Source: CBDCFV01 sp965203835 (GTDB taxonomy: Bacteria; Chloroflexota; Dehalococcoidia; Lucifugimonadales; UBA3495). From it: a stretch of 64,000 nt of DNA. A model generated the notes under the pieces. That model had not been told where the DNA came from. It saw nothing but the letters and a program-made list of their open reading frames with translations, and searched no databases. The number at the start of each line of letters is the position of its first letter. Position 1 is the first letter of the stretch. The translations under genes and the position numbers were made by a program. This document shows positions 20,042 through 26,832 of this stretch, piece after piece. The stretch is from positions 2,108,001 to 2,172,000 of the forward strand of contig OZ241919.1 of the NCBI GenBank assembly GCA_965203835.1, read 5' to 3'.

Positions 20042-20656
20042 TTGACAAGTGGCCGGACCTGGGCCTTCAGGGTGCCGCTGGTCACCTGCGGCAAGTCCAC
20101 TCACTAGGCGCAAGCCATTATCGGCGACACCGTGGCCGGCGTGGTGGCTTAGGCCCGCGAGGCTGGCAAACCCATCCTCATCGAAAGGCTGGACTTCCCG
20201 CAGAAGAAGGCTGTCCCGGAAGGAGAAACCGCCGGGCACTGCCGGATCCTGTCCAGTTTCAGCTACAGGAAAGTCCGGGCCTGCTTCATCTCACGGGGAC
20301 TTCGGCAAGGAGTAGAGATACATCAGGTAAACCCGGATTTCAGTTCCATAGTTGGTCTGGTGAAGTTCATGGAACAGGACGGGATCAGCGTCCACCAAGC
20401 GGCAGCCCTGGTGCTGGCCCGGCATTTCCTCGGCTACTCGGAAACGCATCCCCCGCCAACGGGTGTTGCCCTTGGGCAATGGGGTCCGTGTCGCCTTCAC
20501 CAGACCTGCAAGGAAGCGGGCGAAGCACGTATGTACCTAATGGGCGCGGTCCTGGGACAGTTGAGACCGGCGCTTGTAGCGCAACACCGGCTGAATGGGG
20601 GCAGAACCCGCCCGGTCCAGGCCGTCCTGGAGGCCGAGGCCCTTGGGGTGGCCTGA
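20042..20656 (+). pseudogene. Relic of a TnpB-like RuvC gene, related to the one at 50.7-52.3 kb
   Basis: Translation in one frame gives LVTCGKSTH, stop, AQAIIGDTVAGVVA, stop, AREAGKPILIERLDFPQKKA, then VNPDFSSIVGLVKFMEQDG and SVHQAAALVLARHFLGYSE. These align with the intact protein at 50719-52314 (LVTYGKTTNQAEALVGDAVA, GKPVVIERLDFEKKKAEL, VNPAFSSLVGRVKFGKRYG, SVDQAAALVLARRLLRYSE). Two in-frame stops (20105-20107 and about 20150), loss of the whole region before the first RuvC motif, and a histidine in place of the last RuvC aspartate show it is dead. The last part after residue LGYSE has diverged. Confidence 0.8.
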
Positions 20657-21019
20657 ACGGGGACCAGACCGGTGTTCCCGGGGGAGATCTCAGGGCGGAG
20701 CCGTCTTGCACTGTTGGGGCGGCGGCGCGGCACAGACCACGTTTCCAGTAAAGGGTTGGGACCGGCACGTCACCAGAAGCCCAGCCACAACCCACGGTTG
20801 GCGTCCGTCCATTCCCGTTTGCCCCTTCAGCTCAAATCCTTACAGGACTCTTACGCCCATCTTTACGCCATCCTTACACCGGGCCACTAGATTGTTTGCG
20901 ACTGGAACAATTCTGGCAGGTCGTGAAACGGGTTGGGTGGTGAAACTACAAGGGACAAGACGTCGGACGGCGATAGTTGGACGGCGCCCACTGGCTTGGG
21001 CACCTGCGTAGCCGGACTG
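20657..21019. other. Gap with a tandem 11-bp-phased motif, no gene
   Basis: No supported gene is present between the TnpB-like relic and the MarR relic. The only structure noted is the TTAC repeat series at 20839-20878. Confidence 0.5.
20839..20878 (+). promoter_or_regulatory. Direct repeats of (C)TTAC at 11-12 bp spacing
   Basis: TTAC occurs at 20840, 20851, 20863 and 20874, spacing 11, 12 and 11 bp. Direct repeats with 11-bp phase are what OmpR/PhoB-type regulators bind. No regulator gene is next to it and the downstream MarR gene is broken, so this may be a leftover control region. Confidence 0.35.
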
Positions 21020-21424
21020 GTGAACGCGGTGGCCAGGGGCATGGGACTGATCGTGGCGCCCCACGGGCTTACCCCACTATTGACTTCGCCCTCCTCCGGC
21101 TGTTCCTAGAAGGCGAGGAGTGGACCAACACACAGCTGGCCCAGGCAATGCCGCTCGCCCCGCCTAGGATAAGCCGCACGGTGACCAAGCTGGTGAGCAG
21201 GGGCCTGGTCCACAGGCGGCGCCTGCGCAGCGACCGGAGGGTGGTCGTCCTCACATTGACCGAGGCAGGGATGGCGCTGACGCAGGACCTTCACGAGCAG
21301 GTCCAAGCGTACGACGCCAGTCTATGCGACGGCGTGAGCGACGAGCAGATGGAGACCTTTCGTCGCGGTTACCTCCAGGGTCATGAGGAACTTCACAGCC
21401 ATTGCGCGGGCAGCGCAGTGCTGA
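21020..21424 (+). pseudogene. MarR family regulator gene with two frameshifts
   Basis: The first frame reads VNAVARGMGLIVAPHGLTP, then one base too many shifts to IDFALLRLFLEGEEW. The winged-helix part follows: TNTQLAQAMPLAPPRISRTV and TKLVSRGLVHRRRLRSDRRV, which is MarR-type. Near 21360 an extra T shifts the frame again, and the natural end (VAVTSRVMRNFTAIARAAQC) is read in the third phase, stopping at 21422-21424. Each shift is a single extra base, so either the gene decayed or the assembly has indel errors. The unshifted central frame stays open to 21570, but its ends do not look like MarR. Confidence 0.7.
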
Positions 21425-21580
21425 CCGATGTGTCACGGTACGAGACGCGGAGTTGTCCTGGAGTAGTCAATAGGTCGGTGAGAGTAGAGGCTTTAGCATG
21501 TCCATGGGACGAAACCCATATGCCAGTTCCCAGAGCTGCTGGGCTCCAGGGGCGTTCCCATCCCGGTTGACCGGCTGCCG

Positions 21581-22162
21581 TTGTACGGGGACCGCATCAC
21601 GACCCTTGCGGTTAGACCGGCCCTTCCATCCGTTGTCCTCGCGCATCTGCTGTCCCTGCTGCTGTCCTTGGCGCTGCCGTTTATTGCCAGCCGGACGGCC
21701 TACGCGCAGGCCGTGCCGACCATCACCGTCGAGGAAGTGAGGAGGCCTGGGGAGACCAACGTCCCCGTGGGCGCCACGGCGGTCTTCCGCCTGACACGCT
21801 CCGGAGACCGGTCGGGAGACATCTCCGTCAGGCTGCAGACGATCAATCCCGGAGACCAAGTGGGTTTCGGGACCAATCCGAGCGAGATGATCCACACCGT
21901 CCACTTCCCTCCCGGCGTGAAGGAGGCCGAGGTCCGCTTTCCAGCCCTGGGCGGGAGAAGCTACATGGGCGAGATCGAGGGGCAGGTGATCCAGGGAGTC
22001 GATTACCAGCTAGGGGACCCGGGCACGAACATGGCCGACGTCGAACTCCGGGAGGCCACGGACGACGACGTCATCGTCTCCATAGGACCCGTCTCGGCCA
22101 CCGTCGCCGAGAGGGACGGCGCCGTGTTCAGGGTGACGCGATGGGAGGTAAGTCCGGTATAA
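21581..22162 (+). CDS. Short exported Calx-beta-like protein, probably truncated
   Basis: A 193-aa frame with a clear signal peptide (SVVLAHLLSLLLSLALPFIA, followed by SRTAYAQ) and one and a half Calx-beta-like beta-sandwich units (VPTITVEEVRRPGETNVPVG and VSATVAERDGAVFRVTR). The second unit stops after a few strands, so this is probably the N-terminal remnant of a larger surface protein. The only start in the frame is a TTG at 21581; an ATG-led frame (MSMGRNPYASSQ, from 21498) precedes it in another phase, so a frameshift near the start is possible. It lies 45 bp upstream of another exported protein. Confidence 0.5.
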   Translation: MYGDRITTLAVRPALPSVVLAHLLSLLLSLALPFIASRTAYAQAVPTITVEEVRRPGETNVPVGATAVFRLTRSGDRSGDISVRLQTINPGDQVGFGTNPSEMIHTVHFPPGVKEAEVRFPALGGRSYMGEIEGQVIQGVDYQLGDPGTNMADVELREATDDDVIVSIGPVSATVAERDGAVFRVTRWEVSPV

Positions 22163-22207
22163 GCATCGTCGGGCTAAGGCCCATATCTCACATTTACAGG
22201 AGGTGTT

Positions 22208-24373
22208 ATGCGTAAACCACTTTTCAAGGGATGGCTAGGCAGAGGAATGCTGCCGCTCATGGTGCTGGGGGTGCTCGCACTCGCGGCGGCAATCATGGTC
22301 AGTGTGCTGGCCGCGCCAGGGGCGGCGGCCAGCACCGGAAACGCAGCGGGGTTGACCGTGACGGCGGGGGATGAAGCAGTACACCTGAATTGGGAGCCTT
22401 CCGCCGACGAGGGCACGGACGGCTATATCGTGTTCCGGCGGACCGAAGACCAGCGCAAGTGGCGGACTCTCGCCGAGACCACCGGCGATGGGACGGTCTA
22501 TCTGGACAGGACAGCACAGAACGATACGACATACTTCTACCGGGTAGTGGCCTATGACACCGCCAACGAGGGCGGCGGGACGCCCTATCTGGACAGCGCG
22601 AATTGGATACTTCCGGCACCCCATAACGTCAGTGCGGAGTTGGAACCGGGAGCAACGGGTGGGCTGGATGGCGTCAGGGTGTCCTTCGCGGTCGAAGTGC
22701 TGCCGGACACCGACCTTGCAACCACGTTTCCCATCAGTCGCAACGGCGAGCACCTTGCCTACGTCGTCAATACCATCCCCGGAGAGGATGGCCGGTACAC
22801 CCATCTGGACACCACGGCCACAGTCTACGGGCAGACCTATTCCTACCAGATTTGGCATCTGGAGGGCTACCGCACGTACGATGAGGACTTTAGAAGCATG
22901 GCACCGGCGACGGTCGAAATCACGCTGCCCATTCCAAGTCCGTCCGGCCTCACGGCCAGCATGGACAAGGGCGGAATCGCGCTCGAATGGGAACCGTCGG
23001 AGTACGCGGGCACGTCCGTGACCGGACACCAGATTTACCGGATGGACCCGAACACCAACGGGGAGATGGTCGTGTACGTCGAGGATACCGGGACCGCGCA
23101 GAGGGGATTCAGAGACCTCAACATCGCGGAGAATGCCAAGTACGTGTACCGTGTCGCGGAGCTTTACAACGGCGGGACAACGCCGGGGTACAAGAGCAAC
23201 CGCGTGGCCATAGCCACCCGGAACGTCCCGGCCCTCACCGCACCGGCCAACCTTCAGGTAGCCGTGGGCGGCACCGAGGCATCCCTGACATGGGACAGCA
23301 TGGCAGACACCGTGTACGGATACCAGGTGGAACGGGTGCATGACGGCCAGACCGACCTGCTCACGGGAAGAGCATCGTTGAACGAGTACACCGACACCAG
23401 CCTGACGCTGGGGGAGACCTACACCTACCGGGTGATGGGATTGGACTTTCGGGGGGCAGGCCCGGCATCCGAGTCCACGGTGACGCTGCCGAACATGTCT
23501 CCCGGCGTTCCCAACGCGCCGCAGGTCCATATCCATGCAGGAAGCGCGGTGCTGCAGTGGGACGCCGCTGAAAACGCGAGCACCTATCAGGTCTACCGGC
23601 GGGACGCTGGCGGCACGGAATGGACAGCAGTAGGGGAGCCGGTATCCGAGACTTCCTACACGGACAGCACCATCGAGGCTGGCAACGGATACGAATACTC
23701 GGTGCAGGCGTCCAACTCCACCGGTACCAGCGCACAGTCCGAGGCGTCCGGTGTCAATGCCCCGGCGTTGCCGCCCCAGCTTACCGGGCTGACCGGTGTC
23801 CAGTCAGCGGGCCGGATTGCGCTTTCGTGGGAGCAGCCGGACTCTCTGGCATCGTCCGAAGGGTTTGGCGGTTTCAGTGTGTCCCGGTTGGTCTACACTA
23901 GCGAGGACATGGCAACGTTGGCCGAGTCCTCCACCATAAGCCAGTCCGCCGAGGACGCGGCGGCATCTCCCGGCGTGGTTGACAGCAACATCATGGCTGG
24001 GCACCACTACGTCTACACGGTGTCCGCCGTCAACAGCATGGGAACGGGCCAGCCCTCAGACGCCTACGCCGTGACGCTGGCACAGCAGCCCGCATCGCCG
24101 GGCCACATAACGTCCACCGTCAACGACGACGGCAACATAGTTCTGACCTGGGCAGACCCGGGCGATTCGGAAATCACCGGATACCGGATTCATCGGCGGC
24201 TGCCACAGCGCGGCGAAACCAAGATGGCCGTCCATGTCTCCGACACCATGAGCACGGAGACCACCTTCACCGACGAGCGGACTCACCCCAGCACCCAGAA
24301 CGTGTACCGGGTGTCGGCTGTGCGTGGAGCCGTGGTAGGGCCGTGGTCGTCATTCACCCGCATAAGGCCCTAG
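22208..24373 (+). CDS. Exported protein with about seven fibronectin type III domains
   Basis: A 721-aa secreted protein with a strong ribosome-binding site (aggaggtgtt before ATG). The signal peptide covers residues 1-41 (MLPLMVLGVLALAAAIMVSV, then ending near APGAAAS). The rest is FN3 modules in tandem, each with the W...Y.V.R and Y.Y.V..... pattern; starts are near residues 45, 140, 245, 345, 435, 525 and 640. No catalytic motif and no obvious anchor is present, so it is probably a surface or extracellular binding protein. Its TAG stop is part of the CTAG into which a MITE has inserted, so the stop is kept. Confidence 0.85.
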   Translation: MRKPLFKGWLGRGMLPLMVLGVLALAAAIMVSVLAAPGAAASTGNAAGLTVTAGDEAVHLNWEPSADEGTDGYIVFRRTEDQRKWRTLAETTGDGTVYLDRTAQNDTTYFYRVVAYDTANEGGGTPYLDSANWILPAPHNVSAELEPGATGGLDGVRVSFAVEVLPDTDLATTFPISRNGEHLAYVVNTIPGEDGRYTHLDTTATVYGQTYSYQIWHLEGYRTYDEDFRSMAPATVEITLPIPSPSGLTASMDKGGIALEWEPSEYAGTSVTGHQIYRMDPNTNGEMVVYVEDTGTAQRGFRDLNIAENAKYVYRVAELYNGGTTPGYKSNRVAIATRNVPALTAPANLQVAVGGTEASLTWDSMADTVYGYQVERVHDGQTDLLTGRASLNEYTDTSLTLGETYTYRVMGLDFRGAGPASESTVTLPNMSPGVPNAPQVHIHAGSAVLQWDAAENASTYQVYRRDAGGTEWTAVGEPVSETSYTDSTIEAGNGYEYSVQASNSTGTSAQSEASGVNAPALPPQLTGLTGVQSAGRIALSWEQPDSLASSEGFGGFSVSRLVYTSEDMATLAESSTISQSAEDAAASPGVVDSNIMAGHHYVYTVSAVNSMGTGQPSDAYAVTLAQQPASPGHITSTVNDDGNIVLTWADPGDSEITGYRIHRRLPQRGETKMAVHVSDTMSTETTFTDERTHPSTQNVYRVSAVRGAVVGPWSSFTRIRP

Positions 24374-24521
24374 TACTACAACGACGCTTTGCAAGAAAGG
24401 GACCTTGAACTCTGTCGATGGCAACCTGCACCCATGCTTGACAGCTTTGCGTGCTTGCCCTCCGCAATGCGATTTCCGATCCCAAAAGGGCCAAATTGAG
24501 AAACCGTCGTTGTAGTACTAG
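24370..24521. mobile_element. MITE with IS701-type ends
   Basis: A 152-bp non-coding element flanked by CTAG (24370-24373 and 24518-24521). The ends are inverted: tactacaacgacg at 24374-24386 and its complement at the right. They differ by one base in 12 from the ends of the IS701 element at 7655-9143 (tattacaacgac), so it could be moved in trans by that transposase. The left CTAG contains the stop codon of the FN3 gene. Confidence 0.85.
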
Positions 24522-24889
24522 AACGCCCCAAGCTCACATGTAATCGGCGGAGGTAAATTGGACCACGAAGACGCATAGATGACTGACATTCGGCGGTTGA
24601 AAAGTGAATCTGTTTCAGAAGTCGAGCTGGTTTAGCTCAAATCCACCGAAGGGCTGGCATTGGGGGTCTTGCATGAGAGATTAGTGGTATGGGAGGGCCG
24701 ATGATTCCACACATTGGCTCACGGACAGGGCCAATGGTGGCCCTGAGCGGCCCTGGGGAATACTGGCTGTGGGACGACTGTCAGCAGAAGACTCCCGCTA
24801 GCCTGATTGGCGCGAGTTGGGGGGAGACCTTCAAGTGTTTGGTGGGAGAGGTGGGTTCCTCAGGTGGAGATAGCGTCAAGCGGGCAGTG
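24522..24889. other. Gap without a supported gene
   Basis: Apart from the inverted copy of the 3341-3393 repeat at 24539-24590, no gene, RNA or repeat is supported here. A plus-strand open frame over 24689-24964 has no family resemblance and overlaps the IS1380 relic. Confidence 0.5.
24539..24590 (-). repeat. Inverted copy of the 3341-3393 repeat
   Basis: Reading the minus strand gives the same two blocks as at 3341-3393: the 10-base aatgtcagtc and the 26-bp block, with a 16-base unrelated middle. No gene follows it on the minus strand in the way the nuclease follows the other copy. Confidence 0.7.
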
Positions 24890-25060
24890 GAATGGCTCGC
24901 AGCCATACCGGAGCAGAGACAAACCGGGTTTCCCAGGGCCAGCGCCGGGGGAGATGCAGAGTGAGGCGGCGGGCCTTGCGGGTGAGCCGCCTGGCCAGGG
25001 CGAAGAAGCGTCGCCGGAGGGTCTTGGTGGTCACTATCTGTTCGTCCAGCCCCATGTCCC
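24879..25060 (-). pseudogene. IS1380 transposase, C-terminal relic
   Basis: The minus strand encodes TTKTLRRRFFALARRLTRKA and LTLHLPRRWPWETRF, which match the end of the IS1380 transposase at 9.1-9.9 kb (TTKTLRRRLFSLAGRITRKA, LILHLPWHWPWEDQF). Nothing upstream of this segment is left; the frame runs directly into IS5-type sequence. Confidence 0.75.
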
Positions 25061-25486
25061 CGGTCCGGCCGGGACTTGGCCCCACTGCCCGCGGGTCACT
25101 GGCCAGTTGACTCCGGGCCGCCAGCAGATTCCCCAACCTCGGCAGGAACGACAGGCGTTGCGTGTTCTTGGCCAGTCCCCGTTAGCGTACCCCGTTCTGC
25201 AACTGAGCAGGCTCTTTCCGTAGCCGAACAACCGCCTTGTCTTGAGAAAGGAATCTCCACCCCCGATCGGAGTCGAGGGCAGGCTCTTGGCCCTGACCGA
25301 CGCCTCAAACTGCTCTGCCCAAGCCTCCTCGATCCCAGGTTCCAGCTTCCGGCGTTTACCGGGACGCAGCGGCACCTGCCACTCCACCTCCAGTTCCCGG
25401 TTCTCCTCCCGTTTCTGTACTCCGGTGTACCCACCATCACCCCACCCTGCCCGCACGGGTGGGCAGTAGGGTATACCTTTGAGCAC
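25061..25486 (-). pseudogene. IS5 family transposase, C-terminal relic with frameshifts
   Basis: The minus strand begins with WGDGGYTGVQKREENRELEV and RPGKRRKLEPG and continues KASVRAK-like (EASVRAKSL) to LFGYGKS. This is the end of an IS5-type transposase (usual form: GYTGVQKREE, then KVEHPF, then FGYVKVRYRGL and GNLLMAGR). The last part, GNLLAARSQLASD, is in another frame, so at least one frameshift is present. The N-terminal half and first catalytic residues are missing. Confidence 0.65.
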
Positions 25487-25521
25487 ATCATCTACCTGCC
25501 AGGGCCAGCCAACGGAGGCGG

Positions 25522-25914
25522 ATGCCAGCCCAAGAGGAAGAAGCCAACCGGGACAGGGAAATCCCTCAAAAAAGCAGCCCCCAAGGCCATAAAACCGAAA
25601 CGGCGGACTTCATCCAACCCTACCCAGGCACAGAGCAAGAAGCAAAAACGGGCCGAATATGAACGTCTCAGGCGGCAGCACCCAGAGCGCCAAGAAGCTC
25701 ACAGGAGGACAGAACAGAAAAGGCGTCAAAGGGCCAAGGAGCTCGCATATGCCGGAATTGCCGGCAACCCGCCATCCCGGGCCAGACCCGGTGTGAGACC
25801 TGTGCCGAGGCCCACCGGCAGTCCCGCAGACGCAGCGAGGCTAAGAGAAAGGCCGCGGCCAAGGAGACGGCAACGAGCGACCAAGCAGACCAACGGACAG
25901 GGAACGGAGTATAA
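25522..25914 (+). pseudogene. Frameshifted small basic zinc-ribbon protein
   Basis: An ATG with ggagg upstream opens a frame that only makes sense after shifts: M-P, then PKRKKPTGTGKS with RAEYERLRRQHPERQEAHRR in one frame, then ICRNCRQPAIPGQTRCETC and AEAHRQSRRRSEAKRKAAAK in another. The C-x2-C...C-x2-C pair after a long Arg/Lys helix suggests a nucleic-acid-binding zinc ribbon. Two single-base breaks (near 25527 and 25755) show it is broken or mis-assembled. Its TAA (25912-25914) lies inside the TATAAT at 25910-25915 upstream of the next gene. Confidence 0.55.
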
Positions 25915-25915
25915 T
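25887..25915 (+). promoter_or_regulatory. Sigma-70-like promoter giving a near-leaderless start
   Basis: TATAAT at 25910-25915 with a weak -35 (agacca, 25887-25892, 17 bp away). The ATG of the next gene is only 7 bp after the -10 box, so transcription would start at or next to the start codon. No Shine-Dalgarno sequence is visible. Confidence 0.4.
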
Positions 25916-25922
25916 TTGCACC

Positions 25923-26696
25923 ATGACGACCATCAACAACCAAGACGACTTTCTGGAAGCGCTCAGAAACAACCCCCAGTGGCGAGACGCTGTCCGGGCC
26001 CAGATACTGGGCGAGGACCTGCTGCAACTCCCGGTCAAGTTCGACGCCTTCGTGGAGGAGCAGAAGGCCCAGAACGAGAAGTTCGACGCCTTCGTGGAGG
26101 AGCAGAAGGCCCAGAACGAGAAGTTCGACGCCTTCGTGGAGGAGCAGAAGGCCCAGAACGAGAAGTTCGACGCCTTCATGGAGGAGCAGAAGGCCCAGAA
26201 CGAGAAGTTCGACGCCTTCGTCGAAGAGCACAGGACAACCCACACCAACATGGACGCCCGGCTGGACCGCATGGAAGGGGACTTCGGCACCATCAAGGGA
26301 GATTTCGCCAGGACCCGGACCGTCCAGGACGCCCGGAACATCGCGTACGACATGGGACTGCAGTTCGTCCGGACCCTCAGCGCCACGGACCTGAGGGAGA
26401 TGGCGGGAAACACCCTTCCCAGGGACATGGGACGCAGCTTCAGGAACGCCGACCTGGTGATCGAAGCGACCGACGGCACCGACACCTGCTACATAACAAT
26501 GGAAGTCTCCTTCACCGCAGACCTCAGGGACTGCAACCGAGCCATCAGGAACGCCGAACTCATCACACAGTTCACAGGAAAACCGGCGCAGGCCGCCATC
26601 GCCAGCGTCAGGAACGACAGGGACGCAGCGGAGGCGGTGGAGTCCGGGGATGTGTACTGGCACCAACTGGAGGACCGGACCCCCAGTCCAGAGTAG
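25923..26696 (+). CDS. Coiled-coil protein with C-terminal PD-(D/E)XK-like domain (DUF3782-like)
   Basis: A 257-aa protein. Residues about 39-100 are five copies of a 14-residue unit KFDAFVEEQKAQNE, encoded by 42-bp tandem repeats, which should form a long coiled coil. The C-terminal half has the pattern seen in DUF3782 nuclease-like proteins: LVIEATDGTDTCYITMEVSF (acidic residues in a beta hairpin) and RNAELITQFTGKPAQAAIAS. A lysine-containing EXK is not obvious, so activity is uncertain. It has no operon partner; the next gene is 137 bp away. A near-leaderless promoter precedes it. Confidence 0.65.
   Translation: MTTINNQDDFLEALRNNPQWRDAVRAQILGEDLLQLPVKFDAFVEEQKAQNEKFDAFVEEQKAQNEKFDAFVEEQKAQNEKFDAFMEEQKAQNEKFDAFVEEHRTTHTNMDARLDRMEGDFGTIKGDFARTRTVQDARNIAYDMGLQFVRTLSATDLREMAGNTLPRDMGRSFRNADLVIEATDGTDTCYITMEVSFTADLRDCNRAIRNAELITQFTGKPAQAAIASVRNDRDAAEAVESGDVYWHQLEDRTPSPE
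26037..26231 (+). repeat. 42-bp tandem repeat inside the coiled-coil gene
   Basis: Units begin at 26037, 26079, 26121, 26163 and 26205. The first four are almost identical (one gtg/atg change in the fourth) and the fifth diverges after about 24 bases. The unit length is a multiple of three, so copy-number change would lengthen or shorten the coiled coil without a frameshift. Confidence 0.9.
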
Positions 26697-26832
26697 CTTC
26701 TTCAGAGCCACCCCGGAACACATACCAGGACCTTCAAGGCTCCTGCGAAACGAACGCCTCATGCTTGACGGCATCTGCGGGCAGTAATAGTCTTGCAAAG
26801 GCAGCAACGAACTTCCCGAACAGGAACAATAG

